A stretch of DNA of 64,000 nucleotides, taken from the NCBI GenBank assembly GCA_030018455.1, contig JASEFU010000005.1:1-64000 (forward strand), given 5' to 3'. A program made the translations under genes and the position numbers. The notes beneath the pieces are model-generated. The model was not told the DNA's origin. It made no database searches and saw only the letters and a program-made list of their open reading frames with translations. This document shows, one piece after another, positions 17,071 through 26,323 of the stretch; the first letter of the stretch is position 1, and every line of letters starts with the position of its first letter. The stretch is from Dehalococcoidia bacterium (GTDB lineage: Bacteria; Chloroflexota; Dehalococcoidia; DSTF01; JALHUB01).

Positions 17071-18402
17071 ATGAGCGTGGAAGAGGACAAAGAATACGTC
17101 CTTCGCACCTGCAAAGACCAGGATATCAAGTTCATCTGGCTCTGGTTCACCGACATCCTGGGCTCGTTGAAGAGCTTCGCTATCACCGTCGAAGAGCTGG
17201 AGGCCGCCCTGGCCGAGGGCATGGGTTTCGACGGCTCGTCCGTCGAGGGCTTCGCCCGCATCGACGAGAGCGATATGGTGGCGATGCCCGACCCGGCGAC
17301 GTTCCAGCTCATACCCTGGCGCCCGGCCGAACGGGGCGTCGGCCGCATGTTCTGCGACATCTTCCAGCCTGACGGCACACCATTCACCGGCGATCCCCGC
17401 TACGTGCTCAAGCGCAATCTGAAACGCGCCATCGACCTCGGTTTCACGTTCTACGTCGGGCCCGAGATGGAGTACTTCTACTTCAAGACGCCGGGCGGAA
17501 CTGAGGGTCTCGACGCCGGCGGCTACTTCGACCTGACGCCGCTTGACGCCGCCACCGACCTGCGCCGCGAGACCGTCCTTGCCCTTGAGGACGTGGGTAT
17601 CGGCGTGGAGACGAGCCATCACGAGGGCGCGCCCAGCCAGCACGAGATCGACCTCCGCTACACGGACGCCCTCACGATGGCCGACAGCGTCATGACCTGC
17701 CGCCTCGTCGTGAAGGAGGTCGCCCTCAGGAACGGCTACTACGCTACCTTTATGCCCAAGCCCCGCGCCGGGCAGAACGGCAGCGGCATGCACTGCCACA
17801 TGTCGCTCTTTAAGGGGCAGCGCAACGCCTTTTTCGACCCGAAGGACGAGTACCACCTCTCGGCGCTGGCGAAGTCGTTCCTCGCCGGGCTGCTGCGGCA
17901 CGCCCGCGAGACGGCGCTCGTCTACAACCAGTGGGTCAACTCCTACAAGCGGCTCATCCCCGGCTACGAGGCGCCGGTCTATGTCACCTGGGCGCGGCGC
18001 AATCGCTCCGACCTCATCCGGGTACCGGAGTACAAGCCGGGGAAGGAGACGGCCACCCGTATCGAGTGCCGCTCTCCCGATCCGGCGTGCAACCCCTACC
18101 TGGCGTTCGCCGCCATGCTCGCCTCGGGCCTCGAGGGGATCGAGAAGGAGTACCCGCTGCCCGATCCGGTGGAGGAGAACGTATTCGCGATGGGCGAGGA
18201 GCGCCGGCAGGAGTTGGGGATCGAGACGCTGCCGGGCAGCCTCAACCAGGCCATCGAGGCGGCTGAAGGCAGCGACCTGCTGCGCCGCTGCCTCGGCGAT
18301 CACGTGTTCGAGACGTTGATCGCCAACAAGAAGATCGAGTGGAACCTCTACCGGGCGCAGGTCACGAACTACGAGTTGGAGCGCTACCTGCCCATTCTGT
18401 AA
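17071..18402 (+). CDS. glnA: Glutamine synthetase type I, alpha-like (second copy)
   Basis: A second, divergent GS of 443 residues, shorter than the first. It keeps [88 protein letters not shown] and the arginines of RNRSDLIRVP. The region corresponding to the adenylylation loop (PVEENVFAMGEERRQELGIETLPGSL) has no tyrosine at the site, as in GS-I-alpha enzymes that are regulated by inhibitors or protein partners. ATG at 17071 has GGAGGGGG just upstream. It has its own promoter. The last 41 bases overlap the convergent methyltransferase gene. Confidence 0.92.
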   Translation: MSVEEDKEYVLRTCKDQDIKFIWLWFTDILGSLKSFAITVEELEAALAEGMGFDGSSVEGFARIDESDMVAMPDPATFQLIPWRPAERGVGRMFCDIFQPDGTPFTGDPRYVLKRNLKRAIDLGFTFYVGPEMEYFYFKTPGGTEGLDAGGYFDLTPLDAATDLRRETVLALEDVGIGVETSHHEGAPSQHEIDLRYTDALTMADSVMTCRLVVKEVALRNGYYATFMPKPRAGQNGSGMHCHMSLFKGQRNAFFDPKDEYHLSALAKSFLAGLLRHARETALVYNQWVNSYKRLIPGYEAPVYVTWARRNRSDLIRVPEYKPGKETATRIECRSPDPACNPYLAFAAMLASGLEGIEKEYPLPDPVEENVFAMGEERRQELGIETLPGSLNQAIEAAEGSDLLRRCLGDHVFETLIANKKIEWNLYRAQVTNYELERYLPIL

Positions 18403-19027
18403 GGGCGACGAAGTTCATCGTGAAGCCGCCCGGCCGCCGGTACAGCTCCGTCCACTGGAAGCCCGCGCCCTCGCATAGTCTGCGCACCGTCGCCTGCGTC
18501 TGGTAGTCGGGGTCGGGCAGACTTTCGGTTATCGATAGCACGCCTCCCGGCTTCATCGCCCGCCGCAGCTCGCCGATAGCGCGCTGCTTGTCGGTGGTCT
18601 CTCCCAGCACCGTCACCAGGAACGCGCCGTCGAGCATCCTCTCTTTGAGAGGAAGGTTGCAGGCGTCTCCCACGAGGATGCGCGAGTTGTCAATGCCCTG
18701 ACGCTGGAACCGTTGGCTGAGGAAGCGCGCCGTCTCCGGCAGGATGTCGATGCAGATAAGGCGTCCGCGTTCGCCAACCCTCGAAGCCGCCTCGGCCGTG
18801 AAGTAGCCGGAACCGGGGCCGAGCTCCAACACCGTTCCCCCCTTGCGGATACGGAACTTGTCCACCGTCGGCCCCACGGGATGGACGGCGCGGCGGACCG
18901 GGTTTTCGAGCAGGAAGCGAAGACGCAGGGAACAGGGGCGGCGCAGCCGGTAGCGAAGGAGAAGCCAGAAGGATACCGGGCCGACAACAGCCGAGACGAG
19001 AAGCGGAAGACGCCCGGGCAGGCGCAT
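18362..19027 (-). CDS. SAM-dependent methyltransferase with N-terminal hydrophobic segment
   Basis: 221 residues. Residues 1-25 contain a hydrophobic stretch (LPLLVSAVVGPVSFWLLL), so it may sit at the membrane. The class I methyltransferase fold follows: VLELGPGSGYFTAEAA (motif I), ICIDILPE (acidic end of strand 2), ILVGDACNLPLKERMLDGAF and ELRRAMKPGGVLSITE. The C-terminal region (RLCEGAGFQWTELYRR) resembles ubiquinone/menaquinone-type and phospholipid methyltransferases, but the substrate is not determined. It begins 3 bases after nuoN and is thus the last gene of the nuo operon; a quinone or lipid target would make sense but is inference. It overlaps the second glnA tail to tail by 41 bases. 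Confidence 0.82.
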   Translation of the reverse strand: MRLPGRLPLLVSAVVGPVSFWLLLRYRLRRPCSLRLRFLLENPVRRAVHPVGPTVDKFRIRKGGTVLELGPGSGYFTAEAASRVGERGRLICIDILPETARFLSQRFQRQGIDNSRILVGDACNLPLKERMLDGAFLVTVLGETTDKQRAIGELRRAMKPGGVLSITESLPDPDYQTQATVRRLCEGAGFQWTELYRRPGGFTMNFVALTEWAGSAPTRSS

Positions 19028-19030
19028 CTG

Positions 19031-20503
19031 TCAGGGGCCGCCGCTCACCACGGAGACCGCTTGCGCGGTCTGGAACACCGCGTCGGCTATGTTGTCCGTG
19101 ACGTCGAACAGGGGCTGCGGGAAGAGCCCCACGAAGAAGATGCCGGCCAGGAGCGCGAAGGTCACGCCGTTCATCAGCACGGGGATGCGCAGCCGTCCCG
19201 GCTCCTCCGGCTCGACGACGTACATTTGCCGTATGACCAGCAGATAGTAGTAGAGTGAGATGAAGCTGTTGACGACCGCCAGCGCCGCCAGCCACAAGAA
19301 CCCTTCGTCGGCGACGGCCTGGAAGAGGATGAACTTGGTGGCGAAGCCGGCGAACAGCGGCATCCCCGCCAGCGAGAAGAGGGCGATGGTCAGCGCGAGG
19401 GCGAGGAAGGGCGCCCGTTCCGCGAGGCCGCGGTAGTCCGGTATCTCGTCTTTCCCGGTCGCGTTGAAATAGGCGATTATCACCACGAATGCCGCCAGGT
19501 TGGTGACGATGTAGCCGGTCATGTGCAGCACGAGGGCGCTCGTCGTCTGTTCGGAGAGGGCGGCGATACCCATTAGCATGAAGCCCACCTGCACTATCGA
19601 CGAGTAGGCGAGCAGCCGCTTGATGTTGTGCTGCTGGATCGCCACCAGGTTGCCCACGGTCATGCTAGCCGCCGCCAGCGCCGCAATCATCCACTGCCAG
19701 TCGTCGAGCACGGGCTGGAACGCGCCCGCGAACAGGCGGATCAGCAGCGCGAAGCCCGCGGCCTTCGATGTCGCCGAGAGGTAGGCGGTGATGGGAAGGG
19801 GCGCCCCTTCATAGGCGTCGGGCGTCCACATGTGGAAGGGGACGGCCGCCACCTTGAAGCCGAGCGCCGCCACGATGAGCACCAGCCCCATGAGCATCGC
19901 CAGGTCGAAGTCGGCGATGCCGCTGCTGAGGGCGGCGCTGATGTCGGCGTAGAACGTGGAGCCGGCGACCCCGTATATGAGGCTCATGCCGTAGAGGAAG
20001 ATAGCGGAGGAGAAGGCGCCCAGCAGCATGTACTTCAGTCCGCCCTCGTTCGATTTCGCGTCCATCTTGGCGAAGGAGACGAGGACGTACAGGCTGAAGC
20101 TGAGCACCTCGAGGGAGATGTAGGCGGTGAGCAGCTCGCGCGCCGCCGCCATGTATATCGCGCCGATGGTCGAGAGGATGAGCAGGGCGTAGTACTCGCC
20201 GGCGTGCCGCAGGCGGTCGCGCACGAAGTGAGCGGACGCCAGACAGACGGCGCCGGCGATGGCGATGAAGAACACGCGGAAGAACGTGGTGTAGTTGTCG
20301 ACGACGAGAAGATCGCCGAACGACTCCGGAGTGTCGTTCACATAGACGAGAGAGACGCCGAGGGCCAGAGCCAGCCCGGCGACGGCGACGTACGGCAGGT
20401 AGGGGCGCAACCGCCGCCCGAAGAAGAGGTCGAGCGTCGCCACTAGGGCCGCAAGGCCGGCGAGCAGGTACTCCGGAATCAGCAGGGCGTAGTCAAGGTT
20501 CAT
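19031..20503 (-). CDS. nuoN: NADH-quinone oxidoreductase subunit N
   Basis: One of the three antiporter-like proton-pumping subunits of complex I. The 490 residues form about 14 membrane helices. Recognisable segments are AREELLTAYISLEVLSFSLYVLVSF, with the glutamate of the pumping channel, and KVAAVPFHMWTPDAYEGAPLPITAYLSATSKAAGFALL, with the conserved lysines. The gene overlaps the end of nuoM by 4 bases and is followed after 3 bases by the methyltransferase. Confidence 0.95.
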   Translation of the reverse strand: MNLDYALLIPEYLLAGLAALVATLDLFFGRRLRPYLPYVAVAGLALALGVSLVYVNDTPESFGDLLVVDNYTTFFRVFFIAIAGAVCLASAHFVRDRLRHAGEYYALLILSTIGAIYMAAARELLTAYISLEVLSFSLYVLVSFAKMDAKSNEGGLKYMLLGAFSSAIFLYGMSLIYGVAGSTFYADISAALSSGIADFDLAMLMGLVLIVAALGFKVAAVPFHMWTPDAYEGAPLPITAYLSATSKAAGFALLIRLFAGAFQPVLDDWQWMIAALAAASMTVGNLVAIQQHNIKRLLAYSSIVQVGFMLMGIAALSEQTTSALVLHMTGYIVTNLAAFVVIIAYFNATGKDEIPDYRGLAERAPFLALALTIALFSLAGMPLFAGFATKFILFQAVADEGFLWLAALAVVNSFISLYYYLLVIRQMYVVEPEEPGRLRIPVLMNGVTFALLAGIFFVGLFPQPLFDVTDNIADAVFQTAQAVSVVSGGP

Positions 20504-22002
20504 CTGATCGCCGCCAAAGTGAGAACGCTATCCGATATGCGGTCGATAAACGGGGCCGGCCAGAGTCCCATGAAGAGCAGGAAGAATATGAGGACGGCGC
20601 CTGCCGCCTGCTCCCAGCGGGTCATCTCCGTCAGGTGCGACCAGCGTTCGTTGAACGGACCGAAGAAGGCCATTGCCAGCATGCGGAGGATGTAGGCAGC
20701 GGTGATGGCGGCGCCGAATATCGCCAGGGCGCCGAACGCCGGGTAGGTCTGGAACGTGCCGACGAAAATGTGGAACTCGGCGACGAAGCCGGAGAGCCCC
20801 GGCAGCCCCAGGGAGGCGAGGCCGGCAATCGCGAAGAAGGCGGCGAAGCGCGGCATCTGGTTCGCGAGCCCGCCGAAGATCGACATGTCGCGCACGTGCG
20901 CCTGGTCGTAGATGGCGCCTACCATAGCGAACATGAGGGCCGTCATGATGCCGTGCGAGAACATCTGGAGGACCGCCCCGTTCATCCCGATCGAGTTCAG
21001 CGTCGCCAGGCCCATGAGCACGTAGCCCATGTGGCTTACGCTGGAGTACCCCACCATGTACTTGAAGTCGCGCTGCGCCATCGCCGAGACGGCGCCGTAG
21101 ATGACGTTGGTGGTCGCCAGGATCATGAGGCCGGGCATCCAGAACTCCGCCCCCTCCGGCAGGAGCTGGATGCCGAGGCGGATTATGCCGAACGCGCCCA
21201 GCTTCATCAGCACGCCGGCGTGGAGCATGCTAACGGCCGTCGGCGCGGCCACATGGCCGTCGGGCGACCACGTGTGGAAGGGCCAGAGGCCCGCCAGCAC
21301 GCCGCAGCCGACGAGGAAGACGGGGAAGACTATCTTCTGGAAGTCCTCCGAGAACTGCACCTGGTACAGCGTCGGCAGGTCGAAGGTGCCGCGGTCGGCC
21401 TCGATGAAGACGGCGAAGATGCCGATGAAGATGAGTATGCTCGCCGCCACCAGGTAGAGCGTCAGCTTCATCGCCCCGTACTCCTTCGTGCGCACGAAGG
21501 TGGGGAACCGGCTGCTGGACCCCCAGACGGCGATGAGGAGGAACATCGGCAGCACTGCGAGCTCGTAGAAGAAGAAGAAGAAGAACAGGTCGAGTGAGGT
21601 GAAGGTGCCGAAGACGCCCGCGATAAGGGCAAACAGGAGAACGAAGAAGTCCTTGTTGCGATGGTCAATCTTCCAGGAGACGAGGACGCCGGTGAAAGCG
21701 ACGATGCCGTTCAGCAGCACCATCGGCGCGCCGATGCCGTCGAGTCCCAGGTGGAACGTTATGCCGTCCTCGCCGAGGAAGCCAACGTTCTCGAGCCAGG
21801 GCCAGCGCAACTGGAACTGGAACGCCTCGCCGTTGTCGAGCTCATAGGCGAAGAAGAGGTAGAGCGAGAGTCCGAAGAGGGCGAACCCGGAGACCGCTGA
21901 GATGTAGCGCACCACGTTCGGGTAGCGCGAGGGGACGGCGACCAGCACGATCGAGGTCGCCAGCGGCAGCCCGATCAACGCCAGAAGAAGGTACTTCTCC
22001 AT
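20500..22002 (-). CDS. nuoM: NADH-quinone oxidoreductase subunit M
   Basis: Antiporter-like subunit of complex I, 500 residues, about 14 membrane helices. Features include FFFFFYELAVLPMFLLIAVWG (channel glutamate), LAGLWPFHTWSPDGHVAAPTAVSMLHAGVLMKLGAFGIIR (lysine-bearing broken helix region) and GYSSVSHMGYVLMGLATLN. The start overlaps nothing upstream; nuoL ends 9 bases earlier. The stop overlaps the nuoN start (ATGA). Confidence 0.95.
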   Translation of the reverse strand: MEKYLLLALIGLPLATSIVLVAVPSRYPNVVRYISAVSGFALFGLSLYLFFAYELDNGEAFQFQLRWPWLENVGFLGEDGITFHLGLDGIGAPMVLLNGIVAFTGVLVSWKIDHRNKDFFVLLFALIAGVFGTFTSLDLFFFFFFYELAVLPMFLLIAVWGSSSRFPTFVRTKEYGAMKLTLYLVAASILIFIGIFAVFIEADRGTFDLPTLYQVQFSEDFQKIVFPVFLVGCGVLAGLWPFHTWSPDGHVAAPTAVSMLHAGVLMKLGAFGIIRLGIQLLPEGAEFWMPGLMILATTNVIYGAVSAMAQRDFKYMVGYSSVSHMGYVLMGLATLNSIGMNGAVLQMFSHGIMTALMFAMVGAIYDQAHVRDMSIFGGLANQMPRFAAFFAIAGLASLGLPGLSGFVAEFHIFVGTFQTYPAFGALAIFGAAITAAYILRMLAMAFFGPFNERWSHLTEMTRWEQAAGAVLIFFLLFMGLWPAPFIDRISDSVLTLAAIR

Positions 22003-22011
22003 GCTCCCCCT

Positions 22012-23910
22012 CTATGTCCCCACGACGAAGGCAACGACGGCCAGCACAACGACGCCCGCGATCATGAAGAGGGCGTAGTTGGGCATGCGGCCCGTCTCGT
22101 GATATTTGAGCAGGAACCCGCTGTAGCGCGTCAGGTCGGCGGGGCCGTTGACTCCCGTGTCGTTCACGACGGCGCGGTCGTACCAGGCGACGATGCCCGC
22201 GACCACCAGGACGACACGGTCGATGATCGCCTGGTACAGGTCGTCCATGTAGTACTTGTTGCGGAGCACCACGTACGCCTGCCGGAACCTCGCGCCCATC
22301 GCCTTCGCGGGGAGGGCCTCGCCCGACCAAAAGTAGAGGCCGCCGGCCACGCCCGCGACGGCGAGGAGAATCGCCGACGCCATGAGGGCGGCGTTGACGT
22401 GGAAGACCTCGCCCTCGTGACTGAAGACGAACTCGCCGAAGCCGCCGGGGAAGCCGAGAAGGCGTCCCACCTGGTCGAAGACGACGAGACCGGCGAAGAC
22501 GGTGAGCACTCCCAGGAAGACGGTGGTCAGCCTCATCGGCGGGCCCGGGTCGTGGGCGTGCTCATAGGCGTGCGGGTTGCGCGGCTTCCCCGTAAACACG
22601 AGGAGGACGAGCCGCGTCATGTAGAGAGCGGTCAGCACCACGCTGGCGAGCACGAGCGCCAGCACGAACGGGTTCTGGTGGTTGGCCGTCGTCAGTATGA
22701 GGTCGTCCTTGGCCCAGAACCCGGCGAGCGGCGGCAGACCGGCCATCGACAGAGCGCCGATCGTGAATACGGCGGCGGTTATCGGCATCTTGCGCCCGAG
22801 CCCTCCCATCTGCTCGACATCGAGCTCCTCGGTTGCGTGGTAGACGGACCCCGCCGAGAGGAAGAGCAACGCCTTGAAGAAGGCGTGGGTGAACAGATAG
22901 AGCATCGCCGCCGTCACCAGCCCGGAGCCGAGGGCGACGAACATCAGCCCCAGGCTGTTGAGCGTCGAGTAAGCGATGACGCGCTTTATGTCCGACATTA
23001 CGAGGCCCATCGTCGCCGACATGATGGTGGTGATGAGGCCGACGGTGGTGACGACAATGAGCGCGCTGTCCGCCGCCTCGAAGAGGGGCATCGTGCGGGC
23101 GACCAGATACACGCCGGCGACGACCATCGTCGCCGCGTGGATGAGGGCGCTGACCGGCGTGGGGCCTTCCATGGCGTCGGGCAGCCACACGTGGAACGGG
23201 AACTGCGCCGACTTGCCCATGGCGCCCAGCAGCAGGAGGATGACGCTTACCGTAAGGTAGGCGTTGTCGATCTCTCCCGCGGTCGCCGCCTCGAAGATCT
23301 CCGACATGTCGAAGGTGCCGACGGAGCGCCAGAGCAGGATGGCGCCGATGAGCAGCCCCACGTCGCCTAGACGCGTCGTCACGAACGCTTTCTTCGCCGC
23401 CTCCGCCGCCGAGCGCCGCTCATGGTAGTGGCCGATGAGCAGGAACGAGCAGAGCCCCACGCCCTCCCACGCGAAGTAGAGGAGCAGAAAGTTGTCGGCG
23501 AGGACGAGGGTGAGCATCGACGCTGCGAACAGCGACTGCACGGCGAAGTACCAGCCGTAGCGGGAATCGCCCTTCATGTATTCGAGCGAGTAGATCTGGA
23601 CGAGGAGAGAGATGAGGCTGACGACGACGAGCATGACGGCGCTGAGCTGGTCGACCATGAAGCCGATGCGCAGGCTGAACGTGTCGAAGCTGAGCCACTC
23701 CCTGCCCGAGTGCACCGGCTCGAACTCGCCGCCCGCCGCCAGGGCGTCCGTCAGGTCCTTGAGCACGAAGAAGAAGATGACGAACGAGCCCAAGATGGCG
23801 AGCACCGACAGCCAGTCGCCCTTGCGCGGCAGGTACTTGCCGACGAGTATAAGTATCGCCGCCGACGCTGCCGGCAGGGCGGGTATCAGCCAGGCCTGCT
23901 CCATGCCCAT
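22012..23910 (-). CDS. nuoL: NADH-quinone oxidoreductase subunit L
   Basis: The most distal antiporter-like subunit of the complex I membrane arm, with the long lateral helix at its C-terminus. 632 residues; landmarks are NFLLLYFAWEGVGLCSFLLIGHY, GAMGKSAQFPFHVWLPDAMEGPTPVSALIHAATMVVAGVYL and IKRVIAYSTLNSLGLMFVALG. The gene begins 28 bases after nuoK; a second in-frame ATG six bases later is equally possible as the start, since the ribosome site is weak. Confidence 0.95.
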   Translation of the reverse strand: MGMEQAWLIPALPAASAAILILVGKYLPRKGDWLSVLAILGSFVIFFFVLKDLTDALAAGGEFEPVHSGREWLSFDTFSLRIGFMVDQLSAVMLVVVSLISLLVQIYSLEYMKGDSRYGWYFAVQSLFAASMLTLVLADNFLLLYFAWEGVGLCSFLLIGHYHERRSAAEAAKKAFVTTRLGDVGLLIGAILLWRSVGTFDMSEIFEAATAGEIDNAYLTVSVILLLLGAMGKSAQFPFHVWLPDAMEGPTPVSALIHAATMVVAGVYLVARTMPLFEAADSALIVVTTVGLITTIMSATMGLVMSDIKRVIAYSTLNSLGLMFVALGSGLVTAAMLYLFTHAFFKALLFLSAGSVYHATEELDVEQMGGLGRKMPITAAVFTIGALSMAGLPPLAGFWAKDDLILTTANHQNPFVLALVLASVVLTALYMTRLVLLVFTGKPRNPHAYEHAHDPGPPMRLTTVFLGVLTVFAGLVVFDQVGRLLGFPGGFGEFVFSHEGEVFHVNAALMASAILLAVAGVAGGLYFWSGEALPAKAMGARFRQAYVVLRNKYYMDDLYQAIIDRVVLVVAGIVAWYDRAVVNDTGVNGPADLTRYSGFLLKYHETGRMPNYALFMIAGVVVLAVVAFVVGT

Positions 23911-23938
23911 CGTTATCCGACCGTCCTGTTCGAATGCG

Positions 23939-24247
23939 TTACCACTTCAGCTCATGCACCTCGTCGACGTTCGCCGTCGTGCGGTTGCGGAAGAGGCGGA
24001 GGATTATCGCCAGGCCGAGGCCGACTTCGGCGGCGGCGATGGTGATGATGAACACCGCGAAGATCAGCCCCACGAACCGCTCCGGCGCCGTGTAGACGGC
24101 GAACGCGACCATGTTGATGCTGGCTGCGTTCAGCATAAGCTCGATCGACATGAGGATGAGCACGGCGTGGCGCCGCGCCAGCACCCCGTAGACGCCTAGT
24201 GAGAAGAGTATGGCGCTGAGGACGAGGAAGTGCTCGAGCCCTATCAT
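23939..24247 (-). CDS. nuoK: NADH-quinone oxidoreductase subunit K
   Basis: A 102-residue, three-helix membrane subunit of the proton path in complex I. Signature: GLEHFLVLSAILFSLGVYGVLARRHAVLILMSIELMLNAASINMVAF, containing both conserved membrane glutamates (MSIELMLNA). The start overlaps the nuoJ stop (ATGA); its ribosome site is the GGAGGAGG run that encodes the polyglutamate tail of NuoJ. Confidence 0.96.
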   Translation of the reverse strand: MIGLEHFLVLSAILFSLGVYGVLARRHAVLILMSIELMLNAASINMVAFAVYTAPERFVGLIFAVFIITIAAAEVGLGLAIILRLFRNRTTANVDEVHELKW

Positions 24248-24750
24248 TCCTCCTCCTCCTCCTCCTCAGAGCGGGCAAGCACAATACCGCCCACGAGCGC
24301 GATCAGCAGGACGAGCGAGGCGACCTCGAACGGGACCACCCAGGTGCGGAAAAGGGAATCGCCGATTGTTTCGAAGCCGATGAGCGCCGGCTCCGAGGCC
24401 TCCCGCGGCCAGGTGGTCAGGACCGTGGTCGCTATCAGGACGCCCAGGAGCGCGAGGCCGGCGACGACGGCCAAAGGCTTCTGCGCGTTGTCGAGCGTCT
24501 GCGACAGGTCGCGGGCGCGGGTGAGCATGAGCGCGAACAGCAGCAAAATGGCGACGCCGCCGGCGTAGAGGAGCACCTGCACCAGGGCCAGGAATTCCGT
24601 CGCCAAAAGGATGTACAGGGCCGCCACCGAAAGCAAGGTGAAGACCAGCGATAGCGCCGCATAGGCGACGTTCCGGCTGCCCACGACGCCCACGCCGGCG
24701 ACGACGGTGATCGCGGCGATGAAATAGAAGATGACGTCCGTGACTGTCAT
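24244..24750 (-). CDS. nuoJ: NADH-quinone oxidoreductase subunit J with polyglutamate tail
   Basis: A five-helix membrane subunit, 168 residues from the ATG at 24750 (MTVTDVIFYFIAAITVVAGVG); the open frame extends 24 codons further up, but those codons overlap nuoI. Conserved segment: FLALVQVLLYAGGVAILLLFALMLTR, including the pi-bulge helix region. The protein ends ARSEEEEEEE, seven glutamates written as GAG/GAA codons, and the same bases supply the Shine-Dalgarno sequence of nuoK. Confidence 0.94.
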   Translation of the reverse strand: MTVTDVIFYFIAAITVVAGVGVVGSRNVAYAALSLVFTLLSVAALYILLATEFLALVQVLLYAGGVAILLLFALMLTRARDLSQTLDNAQKPLAVVAGLALLGVLIATTVLTTWPREASEPALIGFETIGDSLFRTWVVPFEVASLVLLIALVGGIVLARSEEEEEEE

Positions 24751-25211
24751 GGTTCCACCCAGGGCGTTATCTCCCCCGCCTTCGACTTGGCCAACAGTTG
24801 CTCGAGGTCGAGGACGAGGCACGTGCGGTCATAGCAGGACAGCTCATGGCCGTCCCAGGTGTTGTTCATGGCGATGGCGCTGAAGTTGCAGGTCTCCACG
24901 CAGATGCGGCAGCGGATGCAGCGCCCGTAGTCGAGCAGGAACTTATCGACGATCTTGCGGCGCTTGCTCTTCCCCTCGGCTGCCAGCGGGTTGTCCTTCA
25001 TCACCACCGATATGCACTGCGCCGGGCAGGCGCGCTCGCAGGCGTGGCAGCCGGTGCAGAAAGGCTCGCCTACCTCGTGGTCCCAGAGCAGCAGGGGGTA
25101 GCCGCGCTCGCGCTCGGGAATCTCGCGCTTGATCGTTGGGTACTGTATGGTGACCGGCCGGCGGGTCATCGTCCGGAAGGTCGTGCCAAGCCCCTTCAGC
25201 ACACCCAGCAT
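24747..25211 (-). CDS. nuoI: NADH-quinone oxidoreductase subunit I
   Basis: The 2x[4Fe-4S] ferredoxin-like subunit of the peripheral arm, passing electrons to NuoB. 154 residues from ATG 25211. Two binding motifs are seen: FCTGCHACERACPAQCI and CIRCRICVETCNFSAI; the second has Asn where Pro is usual after the last cysteine. The tail (LVLDLEQLLAKSKAGEITPWVEP) resembles short NuoI forms. Start and nuoH stop overlap as TGATG; the stop overlaps the nuoJ start (ATGA). Confidence 0.95.
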   Translation of the reverse strand: MLGVLKGLGTTFRTMTRRPVTIQYPTIKREIPERERGYPLLLWDHEVGEPFCTGCHACERACPAQCISVVMKDNPLAAEGKSKRRKIVDKFLLDYGRCIRCRICVETCNFSAIAMNNTWDGHELSCYDRTCLVLDLEQLLAKSKAGEITPWVEP

Positions 25212-26323
25212 CAGGCTTCGCTCCTTGCGGCGATCCTCACCTCCGTCGGCGCCCGCAGGGAGGCGTAGATGACGTACGCGCCCGCCAGCAGCGTGAGGCC
25301 GGAGGTGACGAGGAGTGTCCAGTCGGGCCATTCGTAGACGAGGATGAGTCCGTTGACGAATATCTGCACGAGGGCGAGAGGGAGCAGGATCTTCCAGCAA
25401 AACGCCATTAGCTGGTCGACGCGTACGCGCGGGAAGCTGGCCGTCGCCCACATGATCATGAGAATAAGGGCTGTGGTCTTGACGAAGATGAGGACGAGCT
25501 GCCACCACCAGCCGAGCTCGCGTCCCAGCGGCCAGTCCCAGCCGCCGAGGAAAAGGAGCGAGCCGAGCACGGAGAGGGCGAACATGTTCGTGTATTCGGT
25601 GAGGGCGTAGAGGATGCTCCATCGTATGCCGCTGAACTCGATCCAGGGGCCGCCCGCCACTTCAGACTCAGCGGCGGCGACATCAAACGGGCGGCGCGTG
25701 AGGTCGGAGATGGCGGCTGCCATGAAGATGAAGAAGCCGAGCGGCTGCCAGACGATGAACGGCACCCTGCCCTGCTTTTCGACGATCTCCACCAGATTGA
25801 GCGAGGAGGCGAGCATCGCCAGGGCGAGGACGGCCAGCACCATCGGTATTTCGTAGCTTATGAGCTGGGCGGCGGCGCGCATGGCGCCGAGCAGCCCGTA
25901 TTTGCTGTCCGATGCCCAGCCGGCGATGATGTAGCCGAGCACGGTGAGGCCGGAGACGGCGAAGAAGTAGAGGAGCCCCAGTCCCAGAATGCGCACGCCC
26001 CAACTTTCAGTGAACGGGAGCGCGAGCAGCGTGAGGAAGACCGGCACGAACGTCAGGAACGGCGCCAGCTCAAAGGCGATACGGTCGGCGGTCAGGGGCC
26101 GCAGGTCTTCTTTCAGCAGCACCTTCACGGTATCGGCGAGAGGCTGGAGAATGCCGTAGGGCCCGGTCCGCATGGGGCCGAGGCGCATCTGGATGCGACC
26201 GATGAACTTGCGCTCGACGTAGGTGAGCACGAGCACGACGAGGACGACGAGGGCGAAGACGACGAGCAGCCGCCAGAAGGCGTCGACCCAGACGTTGTCG
26301 AAGAAGCGCTCGAGCTGGTTCAC
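25211..26323 (-). CDS. nuoH: NADH-quinone oxidoreductase subunit H
   Basis: Membrane subunit forming much of the quinone chamber. 370 residues, about 8-9 helices. Landmarks: LTYVERKFIGRIQMRLGPMRTGPYGILQPLADTVKVLLKED (quinone-site loop), GLLGAMRAAAQLISYEIPM, and RPFDVAAAESEVAGGPWIEFSGI, the conserved acidic loop. The start overlaps nuoD's stop by 4 bases and the stop overlaps nuoI. Confidence 0.96.
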   Translation of the reverse strand: MNQLERFFDNVWVDAFWRLLVVFALVVLVVLVLTYVERKFIGRIQMRLGPMRTGPYGILQPLADTVKVLLKEDLRPLTADRIAFELAPFLTFVPVFLTLLALPFTESWGVRILGLGLLYFFAVSGLTVLGYIIAGWASDSKYGLLGAMRAAAQLISYEIPMVLAVLALAMLASSLNLVEIVEKQGRVPFIVWQPLGFFIFMAAAISDLTRRPFDVAAAESEVAGGPWIEFSGIRWSILYALTEYTNMFALSVLGSLLFLGGWDWPLGRELGWWWQLVLIFVKTTALILMIMWATASFPRVRVDQLMAFCWKILLPLALVQIFVNGLILVYEWPDWTLLVTSGLTLLAGAYVIYASLRAPTEVRIAARSEA

